From Desmodus rotundus (taxonomy: Eukaryota > Chordata > Mammalia > Chiroptera > Phyllostomidae): a stretch of DNA of 64,000 nt. The DNA lies in the NCBI RefSeq assembly GCF_022682495.2, contig NC_071389.1, forward strand, positions 101,783,951 to 101,847,950. The letters run 5' to 3'. The position numbers and the translations under genes are program-made. Shown one piece after another: positions 1-12,300 of the stretch; within the stretch, counting starts at the first letter, position 1, and each line of letters starts with the position of its first letter. The notes below the pieces were generated by a model. That model was not told the origin of the DNA. It did not search any database and saw only the letters and a program-made list of their open reading frames with translations.

Positions 1-50
1 TGCTTCATTCGAACATTATATCATTTTTAAAAATATTGTGTTAAGAATAG

Positions 51-686
51 AAGTCCTAGCTTTTGGCTTTCAGCTTAGAGCAGGCGTAGGTGCAACTTTG
101 TTCAGTCTTCCTCTGGGGTCCGTCCCACACCAGCTGCCTCCAAGGTTTGACCCCAATGGGATCAAAGTCATGTATCTGAAGTGCACTGGTGGGGAAGTCG
201 CTGCCATGTCTACTCTGGCCCCCAAGATCAGCCCCTTGGGTTTGTCCCCAAAAAAGGTTGTGATGACATCGCCAAAGCAACTGGTAATTGGAAGGGCCTA
301 GGAGTACAGTGAAACTGACCATTCCGAACAGGCAGGTCAGTTTAAGGTAGTGCCTTCTGTCTCTTCCGATACCATTGAAGCCCTCAGAGAACCACTGCAA
401 GTCAGAAAGAAGCAAAAAAACATTAAGCACAGTGGGAGTATCACTTTTGGTGAGATTGTCAGCATTGTCTGACAGAGGCGGCAGCTATATTTAGCTAGAG
501 AACTCCCTGGGACCACCTAAGAGATCCTGCGAACTACCCAGTCTGTGGGCTGCTGTGTCGATGGCCGCCACCCTCATGACATCATGGATGACATCAGCGG
601 TGGTGCAGTGGAATGCCCAATTAGTTAAGAACTACACAGGAAAATATTTCAATTAAAAATCACTTGACCAAAAGAAAAAGTCCTAG
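51..686 (+). pseudogene. RPL12: Processed pseudogene of ribosomal protein L12
   Basis: Retrocopy of the RPL12 mRNA in the same orientation as XPO4. It contains a 5' UTR stretch, the body from the initiator position at 134-136 (CTG instead of ATG) to TAA at 626-628, a short 3' UTR and a degraded A-rich tail. Recognisable peptide pieces are [19 protein letters not shown] and [13 protein letters not shown], then VECP near the end. A one-base deletion after the KK-V codons shifts the frame and stops follow. AAGTCCTAG occurs at 51-59 and again at 678-686, the target-site duplication expected from L1-mediated insertion. The copy has no introns and is not translatable as L12. Confidence 0.9.
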
Positions 687-717
687 GTTTCTGAATTTTA
701 ATGGTAGTTTTAAAATT

Positions 718-880
718 TTTTATTTATTTTTTAATCCTTATCCAAGGATATGTTTACTGATGTGAGAGAGAGAGAAACATTGATTGGGTGCCTCCTGTAT
801 GTGCCCTGACCAGGGATTGAACCCTCAACATTTTGGTTTACTAGATGATGCCCCAACCAACTGAGCCACTTGGCCAGGAC
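718..880 (-). repeat. VES-type SINE
   Basis: tRNA-derived bat SINE, antisense. It shows the GCCTCCTGTATGTGCCCTGACCAGGGATTGAACC block and ends in CCACTTGGCCAGGAC. The T-rich left end is its A tail. Confidence 0.85.
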
Positions 881-1195
881 TTTTTGTTTTATTTTAGTAT
901 TCTATATTGCGAATCACCTGGAGTAGGAGTGGAATTTTGAGGTCTTATACACATAAAAAATAATTGACCATACTGTGTTAAAGTTTGAATTACCCTAATT
1001 CTTTACATTATTTTAAATATATTTGAGTATTCTATATACATTGTAATATACTTCTAATTAGTTTATAAAATTGAAAAGTAATACATGAACATTCATAGTA
1101 CTCATTTCAGGTAACACAGAAGAGTCCTCTTGGCCTCCTGTTCAGAGGCAGCAACTTCAACAGTTTCCTGACACAATCTGCTAACTAAAACATAC

Positions 1196-1422
1196 TGGGT
1201 TTTTGTTTGTTTGTTTTGTTTGTTTTTTGTTCTTTAGAGAGGGGGGAAGGGAGGGAGAGAGGGGGAGAGAAACATCTATGTGAGAGATCAACGTTGATGG
1301 GTTGCTTCTGGCATGAGTCCCAACTGGGGACCAAACCTGCAAACTAGGTATGTGCCCTGACTGGGAGTCGAACCCATGACCTTTCAGTTTATAGGACCAC
1401 GCTCCAGCCACACCAGCCAGGG
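1196..1422 (-). repeat. VES-type SINE with target-site duplication
   Basis: Antisense bat SINE with T-rich tail, purine-rich GAGAGAGG body and the GTGCCCTGACTGGGAGTCGAACC tRNA-derived box. CTAAAACATAC flanks it at 1185-1195 and 1423-1433. Confidence 0.9.
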
Positions 1423-3245
1423 CTAAAACATACACTTGTTGTTGGAATAGCGTTGTTCTTAAAACTTTTGTTACATTTATTATTCTCCTTTTTGTTGTTT
1501 TTATTAAAATGCTTTTGGGGATAATTATATGTATTTTTTAGTAGAGAGATATTATTTGTAATTGAGTTATATGGTTGCAACTTATACAAAGTAGAATATG
1601 TGCATTTTTATTATGAGAATGTGGTACTGGTGGTAGTACTAGGCTGAGTGATAGGGATGGGTGGTGGTTCTTCAAAGAATATCAGCATGGCTCTTTGTGA
1701 ATGAGGTGCCTTACAAATGAGGTTTCTTGATTGGAAGGCACACTTCATGCCAGAAAACAACCCTTCCATGTTTGGAGCTGGAAAATAAAACCACATATAG
1801 ACCTAGTATTAATTAGGGTGTTATATTGTGAGCGAAGGTCACATTGTTAACAACCTTAGGTATCTAGTGAAAACATGAGATCATCTTTAGAAACGATTAG
1901 CATGCTGAAAACAAAAACAGTATTCATGGGCTGATTTCTTTTCTCCTTTTAAATTCCGGCTTGCTTTATTGAGTTCCAACAGTTTTTCTTTTTGGCTTTG
2001 GACTCTCCCTGCGCCTCCACAAGGGGGCAGGTGAGGGAAGGGAAACTGGAACTGAGATGGACCTGGTTTGAGTCTCATTTTTATTCATCCATCGAGTGGA
2101 GTGATTTTTCAGAATCCAGCCAGCAGATTCTCTTTTGAAACAACTAGCAAGGCCCCCCTGCGCTTCAGATGCAGGATAACATCAGAGATCTAAAAGGGGG
2201 TTTAAGCAGTAAAATTTAAAAAATGGTTTCCAAAGCATTATCACTGCCTTTATTGTTTTTCTGTTAATGATTTAGGCTTTAATATTTAAGTTTTTCAAGA
2301 TGCGGTTTTGAATAACTTGTTTCAGCTTCTCACGCATTGATAGGAATGTAGCCTAGTGGGTGTATGTCAGCTGGGCGTTTGATGAACTGTGGGATGGGTG
2401 GAGTTACTGTCTTAGGCCCCGAAGCTTTCCCAATTCTGAAAGACCTTGGTTACCATGTCACTGTCATTGAGTGAATTATGCTCATAAACTCTTAGAAATA
2501 TATTATGGTCACATGTGTGTCAAAGACAGTGTTCGTTTAGAAGTATGTTTGAGGATCAGCTTTAGCTCAAGCGGTTATTACTTCGTCATGGCAGACACTA
2601 GAAGTATGTTCGATGTGGAACACCTGAACACCATAAAAGTTGGTTTTTTAGTCTGCCGGGTTTTTAAATGAGCATCAGTAGAGTTTTATGTGAACTGATC
2701 ATTTCTTTGTGTGGAATTGATATTTGGTTACTCTGATGGGAGTTTTTCTTCTTCCGTGTGATGTATGTTTGTTCTTGAATATATTTCTTTTGAGGAAATG
2801 CTGTTTTTCCAAGTAGACTATGTGAGGCTCATATTGGTATATGTGGTTTCAGCTAATACAAGATGTTGACAGGGAATGATAGGATAAACATGCAGATATT
2901 GATTTCTCTTGTTTGGTATATATTTTAGCATCTGTTTTGCATGAGTGTTCTTTCTTCTGTCACCACCATTAAGATCTCTGATCATCAAAGTTTTTGTATT
3001 CCTACAGTGTGCCATATCATTACAATGACACTGTTATCTTACATTCCTATAGCATTCTTTTTTTCAGCACTTAATGCCTTTTATTCCTAAGCTTCATGCA
3101 TGAATTATGTAGCATATGTGAAGAGGCTTAAACTGTTTCCATTACATTCTTTCTGGATGGCTCCTGTTATATTTAGGGTATATTTATACTTTAGACAAAG
3201 TAAGAATGTTATTGTTGTTGACCTTGACACCAGATAACTGGGCAG

Positions 3246-3351
3246 ACATTATATAGCCATGTTTGAATCCTCACAAAATGTTTTGTTAAAGCCAACGGAG
3301 TCCTGGCGGGAGACCCTTCTGGACAGCAGAGTCATGGAGCTTTTCTTTACA
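3246..3351 (+). CDS. XPO4: XPO4 coding exon (residues ~245-280)
   Basis: Encodes [10 protein letters not shown] through RVMELFFT. The acceptor is GGGCAG at 3240-3245 with a weak pyrimidine tract, and the donor GTAAGT starts at 3352. The first base completes an arginine codon begun in the upstream exon, so the exon is entered in phase 2 and left in phase 0. It is the first visible XPO4 exon. Confidence 0.93.
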
Positions 3352-6300
3352 GTAAGTTGTACCTTTCCTCTGAGTACCAAAGGCATCAGGAAGGGCCACT
3401 GAAGGAGTGCATGCTTCTGTACTTTTCTTAAGTGAAAGCACACACGTTGCTTTTGTCCTGTAAAGCCTTCTAATCAATGTATCTGCTGAATCAGAAATTA
3501 CATAGAAATGTTCTTGCTAATTTATGAAAGTGTCTTGAATTATGAAGGGCTTAATATCCTAGAGCTGAAGTTCTCCATCATTTTGGTCTCAGGACCCCTC
3601 AGGACTCTTAAAAATTATTGAGACTCCAAAGAGCTTTTGTTTATGTGGGTTCAGCTATTAATGTTTGCCATATTAAAAATTTAAACTGAGAACTTCACAA
3701 AATCATTTATTAATTCATTTTAAAATAATGATACCAAACCATGACGTACTATTTTAATGAACAAATAGCTATATTTTTGAAACCAAAAAAAATTTAGTGA
3801 GAAGAGTGGCATTGTACATTTTTGCAAATCTCTTTAATGTCAAGTTTAATACAAGGCAGCTGATCTCATCTGCTTCTGTGTTCAGTTGGTTGCAGTATTA
3901 TACACCATGTATATAGCCTTGGGGAAGCTCCCCTTGTGTACATGTGTGACAGCAAGGATGGAAAAGACAAATACTGTCTTAGTATTGTAAGAGAATGTTT
4001 TGCTATTCGAGACAACCAGGCAGGGTCCCAGCAACCCCTAGGGATCCCTGGACCACATTTTGAGAACTACTGTTCTAGATTAATGTACTTTTTAGGTATG
4101 AATTATCAGTTATGGTTGAAGTTAGGGTTATTGCATACACTTTATTTGAACTATAACTTTAACTAGTGCTGTTTCTTATTTGCTAAATGTAAAGAAGTAA
4201 GCATTACGTTTCATGTTTGCCCACAACTACAGTATAGTAGTCGGGAGCTGGGGAAAGATGTGTGTGTGTGTTGGAGGCTGAGTGCTTTTACAGCATGAGC
4301 GTACAAGTTAGTCCTAATGATTAGGGCCACGTTCCATATAACGATCAATTAAAAAAAGACTATATTGCTTAATTCCAAACAGTAATTATAATTTCTTACC
4401 TTTTCATATTCTAAAAATAGCATTTACTAATGTTAGAACTGTGTTTCATGGGTGTAAATAAACATTAAGGTATTTTCTCTGGAACGGTTCAGAGTAAGCA
4501 TTACTTTTATTTTTTTCTTCGAGTCAGAAATAATTAAAAACACTGTCAATATCAAAGGGGTCATTATAGCTAAACTGAAAAATCCTGTTGCCTGCCTCAT
4601 CTGGCAGAAAGCGTTTCGATACGGATCCAAGATCAGTTGTTTGTGTTGCTCGTTTGGCTGAAAGGAGACCAACTCCAGCAGTTTGTGCAAAGGTGGAAAA
4701 CTTGCTGGCAGCCCTGGAAATGGCGGCTCCAAATCTGAACAGCTGTCTCCACAAACCAGACAGCTGCTCCTGTCAGCTGTGAAAGAACCACGTTTAAATA
4801 ACTTTTGAATTTCAAAGTTAACCCTTTTTTACTTAGTTATTTTAACAACTTTGTGTTTGTGGCCTCTTACTTTCATTAAGCAGTTTATAAACAGTTTAAA
4901 TTTTATTTAGAAAAGTGACAATCACTAATCTTTTTTAAATTTCAGTTTTTGTTTATTTTCAGTTATATGAATTTATTACCTAATTAAAAGCAGTTTTCCA
5001 TGAGATATTGCTATTTCTGTATTGAGTAAACATAAATATACTGTTATGGAATCAAGATGAAGTACATTGATTATCTGATTTTAGGAATACATTAAACCTA
5101 AAGTATTTATTTGCCCCTCCGAAGTTCACAGACTTCTCCATTTTTCTCTCTTCCATAAGCTGTTGGAAAAACCGTCTTGTTAATTCTTCCTACCTCTTTT
5201 GTCAGATTCTTTCTGGTCTCATTTAGGATTTCTTCTTTCTGTGCTCTTTGCATAAATAGTAGTGTTCCTATGTCAGTTCTAAACTTTGCTCACTGCATAC
5301 ACTTTGGCTGAAAGTACACTTTCCTTGGGCTGCCCCTTCCCCACATAGGACCTCAGGCACCACTTCTACACTGATGACTCCTAGGTCTATATTCAGCACA
5401 GGCTGCTCCAGAGTCCAGGGCCCTATAATCCCAGTGCTTACTGGAGGTTTGGATTTGGAAGGCCCACAGACATCTCGGGGTCACTGTGTTCCATAGAAGT
5501 CATCACCTCATTCACTGGCTCTCTCTCCCCCTGGTCTTCATCCTTATCCTGACTCACCATTCACCTCTCTAGGTGTTCTGCTAGACTTGGCTTTTCCTTA
5601 TCTCTCTGCTTTTTCCCTATTTGGGTGATGAATTGAGTTTTCTTTTTTTTTTCTTTTTAATTGTTGTTCAAGTACAGTTGTCTCCATTCCCATCCACCCC
5701 TACTCATTTAATACCGACATTGGAAGAAGGGCATAAATCTACTATATTATATAAGAATTGTTGGTTCATTGTGGATTTTATGTGGCTCATATTTCAGAGA
5801 ATGGCATAGGTAGGCTCTGAGGACAGTATTTTATTGCATAATAAGAGTTCTTTCATCAAAGGTATTCTTGTGATTCGTCACTTGTAGACCTGGAGCAAGC
5901 AACATTTTGCTATCTGGGCAGAGAAGAAACCTACTATTGTCCCAGAATGCATTGTATCCATTGATACACTGTATCCGTCAGTATCATGTTGAATGTTTGT
6001 TAGGTGCAAGGGCATGATGACAGAAAATTTAGTTACAGTTTTCAGACAAGGAGCTTCCGAATTGGATTGTGTTCAAAAAGTTCATGAATTAGAAGATGTG
6101 GATATAGGAATTTGTGTATTGTACTTTAAATTTACTGTATAAAACTTAAAATATAGACTATACTTTGAAGACCATTTGTGTTGTTCTGGACAGGGATTGG
6201 GAAACTCCTTCTGAAACGGCCCTTGAAAATATTAGGATGTGCTGGTCTCAGAGGCAGCTCCTCAGCTCCACCACTGTCATTGTCATACAAAAAAAGCCTG

Positions 6301-9300
6301 GACAGTTTCCTCCTCCCCCCACAAGCAGGCATTGTTCCAGTAACACTTTATCAACTGCTGTAAAAATGTGGAATTTGTATAGTTTTTACCTGTCTTGAAA
6401 TATTCTTTGATTTCCCTCGCCTCAGCCACATAAAAATGTCAAAACCACAGCCATACAGAAATGGGCTGGAGGCCAGGTTTGGTCCATGGGTGGTGGTTGT
6501 AGACCGAAGAGGGTAACATACTTCAAACATGTCAGTAGATAAGTTAATTTTGTGACTTTTTAGCATTTTACATTTCTTAGTCCCCCATGAAGTTCTGGGA
6601 TTAAAGCTTAATGGACTAAGTTGGTGAATAAGGATTTTTTTTAGTGTCTGTTCACTGTGTTTCAGCACTATACCAGTGAATACTTTAGAAACAGTCTGAC
6701 TACAAGTAAGTATTAGGATTTGCAAAGTTAAAGTGAACATAACCTGGAACAAATAGAGAACTAAATGTTTAAAATTATGTTGCATTCAGAAAGCAGAGAG
6801 ATTAGTGTAGGAAAAGAAGGGCTAAAGAATTCAAATGCTTGTGAAAAGTAGGAAATGGTCACAAGTAGTGCTTGCTTTGGCTGCACATACGCTAAAATTG
6901 AAATGATACAGAGATTATTAGCGTGGCCCCTGTGCAAGAACGTGTTGTATAACTATCACAATGTCTTTACTTTTTTCCTTTGCTGTTTCAATTGGTCAGC
7001 TCACAGAAATGAAGCATCTTTAAAATCTGAGAATATTAGCAACAATGTAAAATTAGGGAGCAGTATTTTGGGAGTACTTGCTTCGTAAGGAACGCTGTGT
7101 ACCAGGTGTTTCACATCGATATATTGCATCACTGAAGTAAAGTCTAATTGAAGTTTAAAGTAGACTTAAATATAATTTAAATACCATTTTTATTTTAAAA
7201 TATTTTAGCATTTATTAATGATGTAGGATAAAATGATACTGAAGCAAATTTTAGGCAATCTCAGAGTTATTGAGAGTGCTTTGTATCAATTGAATGAATG
7301 GGTGTCTAGAGATTCAGGGGTATATTAGTTTTCTCTATGTGCAACTGTTTACTTCCACTAAAGCAGCATCTGTATACTCCTAATTGAACTTGCCTGCTAA
7401 CTTTAGCAAGGAGCTGTAGCGAGGCATAGCTAGCATAATACAGATGACTGTCATTGTTGCTGTTTTTAGAAGAAGCAGTACGTCTCGGTGGCTGGCATCT
7501 GTTTCTGTCTTTGTCATAACATACTGGACACAGTTCAATTTTCAAAATGTAGGTAGCCCTCAGTTAAAATTAATTAATATGTTTAAAATCATGGCCTATA
7601 ATGTAAAGTGGACTGAGGAACATTCTCAAATTTAGTTTAATTCAGGAATTAATATTCTAGAAATAACCAGCTACTGTGAAGTTTTCTCTTACCTCATTTG
7701 GCATGATAGACACGTGACCCTTACAAAAGAAGAATTTATTTTTATGGATTAGTAATTCTTTCTAACAGGTACATCGAAAAATCAGAGAGGATTCGGATAT
7801 GGCACAAGACTCTCTGCAGTGCCTCGCCCAGTTAGCTTCTCTGCATGGACCTGTCTTCCCCGATGAAGGAGCACAGGTTGACTACCTAGCACACTTCATT
7901 GAGGGCTTACTGAGTACTATCAATGGGTAGGTATACTTGCCCTTTGTCACTGAAAAAAGGAACTTTCAGGGGTTTTTTATATCTAACAGTGGTAGAAGAA
8001 AGAAGCTAGTGATTATTTTCCCCACTGTATTTTGAGTTATATGAGTAATTTGAAATTAATACAGGGACATGCCTTTAAAAATGAATAAATAGGTGATAAT
8101 TTTTGCATGTTAGGAAATGAGTTACTGTAACTTGCCTTCCACCACCAGTAACACTTGTTAACCTGGTTTGTAGAATTGAAATTGAAGATTCTGAAGCTGT
8201 GGGGATCTCCAGCATTATCAGCAACCTGATAACTGTGTTCCCTCGAAACGTCTTAACTGCCATTCCAAGTGAACTTTTCTCGTCCTTCGTGAACTGCCTC
8301 ACACACCTCACTTGTTCTTTTGGGCGAAGTGCTGCACTGGAAGAAGTGGTAAGTGGCCATTCTGAAGTACATGGTGTCTGTTGTTCACAAGGAAAGTGCT
8401 GTGCCTTTGTGACATTTCTTGTGACAAGTAATTTTCAGGCAGTGGTAGCTGCTGTTGAAATTGCATTTTTGTTTATATGTGCAAATTGTTTGGCAGTCTG
8501 TATTTGGAAACATGACTTAAAAATTTTGTGTATTAAAATCACTTTAGTAGATTAAATTTATTGGTCTCAAGATTTTAACTTTGTGGTAATTTAGTACCTG
8601 AATGTAGGAAATAGAATGAATGTTTATATTAAGAATTATGTTGAAAGCCTGTTTTAACAGTAGTGACTTTTTAAGTTTAAATCGTGCTGCTAACTTTGTG
8701 GTATGGTTGTGATTATGTATAACTTTATATATTAATTGAGAATTTAAAAAATTTGGACTTACCAGGAAATTATATAAGTATTATTTGGTTCAAATAATTG
8801 TAAACATACTTTTTTTTTATTAGACTGTGCTCTTTAATATTTTTTGCTATGATTTAATAGTATGTATATCTTGGTAAAATATACTTTACATTAAAATTAA
8901 GGCCAATAACCGTACTGAAGATGTTTTTGGTAAAATTTTTCAAATGTATATTTTCCAAATTTTTATATTAATTTAGAAAACATGTACAAAAACTCCTTGA
9001 CAACACAGCTGCATTTGTAATAGTTACTGTAAATAACCACATTAGTCATGGGAAATCATTGGTTATTTTCCTACAAAGTATTTATTAAATTACAAAACTA
9101 ATTTTTCTCTTTACGAATCAAAATGTGGATCTTTTTCAAGGACTGTGAGGGTTAAAAGTTTACAGCTATCTGTTAGAATTTCATGCTAAATCCTAGTTGA
9201 GCCCCTTGGTTGGGAATCTGGCAGTGTAGATTTGTAACCCTTAGCCTCTCAGAGATCAAAGAACTTGGGAATGACTGTGCTTATCTGGTTGGGCATTAGC

Positions 9301-12300
9301 AGTTTGCTCAGGGAAGGAACCTGTCCGGCAGATATTTGTATGTTGGAAAAAATGTATGTATTGGAGGAATTGAAACTTAACAGCATCATATGTGAGATTT
9401 GAGTTTCTCAGAGGGAAAAATTATCTTTTAAGCGTGGAAATACAGGGCAATTTTAAGTATTTAAACTTTATTCAGACCCTGTTCAGATTTTCACAGATTC
9501 TGAGTTAGTCCAATTTCCCTTATCATGGTTTTGTTGTACTTTGTTCCCCTCTTGGCTTGTGTTTTTTCTAAACCAGACAGATTAAACGGCACATTCACCT
9601 GATTTTTAGAAATAGAGCTGCCTTTTGGTTTCTGTTTGTAGGTTAAGGATGTTCCTAAACATTTTATAGAAGAATTACTGGAAGATCTAGAGTATTCTTG
9701 GTTTGCAGAGTTGAGAGTTTATTTATTTTCATCAGGAGACAGACAAGTTGGCAACAGTTTTTCTGCCAAGGTCTGACACAGAAATAGACACACTTTCTGA
9801 GCAGTGTGCTTGTTCCACAAGGAGGTGTGCTGTAGTTAGGACGGACCTGATGGGTTTCATTGAAGAAAAGTGTTACTTCTTTTCATTAATCAGTTTCTTT
9901 TAACTGACCTGTTTATGACATTTTAAAATGTTTTAAACAATGATGTGTTACCTCTTGAAAAAGGCAGCGGGAAGAGATTTGTGTAAAGCTTGTATGATTC
10001 ACAGTAGCTGCGCTCGCTGGCCAGGTTGGTGAAGGCAGGCTGGGGCAGGGAGCACACCCGCATAGGGTGAGCTGCCCGAAGGCTGAAGGAGTCCTCCTCA
10101 GTGTCATCTCAGCCTTCCGCTAAGCCACACTGAAGCTTCTGAGACCACGGCCACATCACCTTGTTGCCCTGAGTACCCCATGATTGTGGTGCCAGCACAT
10201 GATACTGAGTTGTTTAACCAAGGTGGAAAATGTGTAAATAGAACAATTGAGGGATATAAAAAACTGCTTAGGGAGTCAGTGTGGAAAAGAAAGATCATAA
10301 ACTTTGGAGGGACATGGTACATTGTGAGCCAAATAAGCAATCCTGGGCAAATTGCTTCACCTTTGTGAGCATATTTCCTTGTTGGTATAGTTAGAATGAT
10401 AACTTCTAATGTTTTATGAAGTGGATTAACTATATAAAGGTGCCTGTATGTGTGCACAGTAAAAGTGGAATAATAATGATAAATTTGAGTGCATATATCA
10501 TCTGTTCTGTCTTACCAAGTAAAACTAACTTGCAAACTAATAATTTTAACATTAATTTTCTTTATAATTTTAATTTTGTGAAATGTTTTCTGTTTTTCTT
10601 TAATATCAAATGAGTTTCTTTTTCTGGTAGGAAAACATTCAGCATATACATTTGTTTTATTGTGATTCCTTTTAAAAAACTACATTTATTTAGGAACACA
10701 TATAGGTTGTATCCCTTTTAGAAATTCAAGTCTCAGATCTTGATTATGTTGCTGTAGCAAGGGAAAAAAAGAGCATCTTGATGGAAAGAAAAATTCTGGA
10801 TGCTTGAGTGTGTTTATGAAGCACCACGTCCTTACTCAGTGGCTTTAGCCTGTGTGTGAAGAGACTGTCTGTGACTGGTCCTCACCTTGCAGTGACCTGA
10901 AACAGTGCTCAAAGCTTTTAGCCGTGTTGTCCTTGGGTGTTAAAATTTATTGCTATTATTTGAGTGTTCCTGAAGCCAAGGATTTTTTCATTGCCCCTCG
11001 GATATCAAATAACTGTCTGTTGCTGGACTGAAGAGGTGAGAATGTTTGTAGAGATGAAATTATTGACTTTAAACAATTAAAATCCTAACAAAATAGCCCA
11101 TATTATTATGCCAACTATTTTTGTAATATGTTTATTCCACAAACAAATGCATTTGAGTTGAGTCAGTGAAATTTGAAGAACATGTGACTCAGACCCAGTA
11201 CTATGGTTTTTTTTATTTCTTTTGTCAGTAGAGAATTTTAATTTCAGTCCCCTGTAGGTTCATCAGACAGAAGCTACATAACATGTTGAGTTAATTGCAT
11301 CAGCAGCCATCATGCTGCTTAAGCCCTGAAGCATATGAGTGTTGGGGTGTGTGGGGTATATACTAAAGGAGGTGATGGTGGATAAACTTTATAAAAGAAG
11401 AACTTTACATTAAATGTTAGTACATTTGTAGCCCATTATCAAGACCAGCAGGACAAGGTAGTAAAGAAAATGATACTTGATGAAGTTGTTAGAAGTTCAT
11501 TATAGAGTGTAATGCCTACTTCATGAATGGGTGCACTTAAACTTCGGCAGTCTTAATTCTGTACTGGTTTCTTGAGCTCTATGGACAGTTACTGGGTTGT
11601 CCAAAAAGTTGGTTTGGTTTTTTCCAGATGATGGCTGTAGTAGCACTTAGTTGTCTTTAACTTCATTTGAAACAGTTTTGTAAGATTGTGTTGTGATGGC
11701 TGTCGTATCAGTATGCATTTAAAAAAAAATAATCAAAATTGATAGAAAAATACACAACATTTTTGGCACATTCTTTATTATTTCAAGAAAGAAAAGTGCA
11801 ACAAACACAAAAAAATATTTGTGCAGTGTATGGAGAGGGTGCTGTGACTGATTGAATGTGTCAACAGTGGTTTGCGAAGTTTTGTGCTGGAGATTTCTTG
11901 CTAGACGATGCTCCACTGTTCGGTAGACAGGTTGAAGCTGATTACAATTAAATCGAGACATGACTTGACAACAATCAACATTATACCATGCAGGAGATAG
12001 CTGACATACTCAAGATATCCAAATCAATAAAGTTATTGGTGAAAATGAAAAAGTGTCTTTTATTTTACAGAAAAAAACATATGGACTTTTTGGCCAATCC
12101 AATGCTTTGTGGAAAGGAGATGTGATCAAAAGGAATACATTGAGGCCACATTACAAACTGAGCAGTGGGAAGCAAAGCTGGGGGACATTTCAGTGATAAG
12201 AGGGCAAGCAGTCACTGACTTTCTGGAATGGTGATGTCAGCACAATGCACTGAGCTCATGAGAGGAGGGACTGTTTGGTAGCCACGCTGTGCTCCCACCT

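Larger units (their letters stand above)
1..3245 (+). other. XPO4: XPO4 intron, 3' part
   Basis: Partial intron running in from upstream. It holds an RPL12 retropseudogene and two antisense VES SINEs. From about 1440 to 3240 the sequence is AT-rich and I recognise nothing further. Confidence 0.8.
3352..7768 (+). other. XPO4: XPO4 intron, 4.4 kb
   Basis: Contains a hAT-like element (3562-4077), an unassigned antisense ORF remnant (4433-4754), a short L1 3'-end scrap (5636-5710) and a truncated U6 copy. The rest is unique AT-rich intron in which I see nothing. Confidence 0.85.

Noticed and set aside
6351..6785. 144-codon minus-strand ORF
   Set aside because: Low-complexity, no recognisable domain, no start context. 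Consistent with chance in an AT-rich intron.
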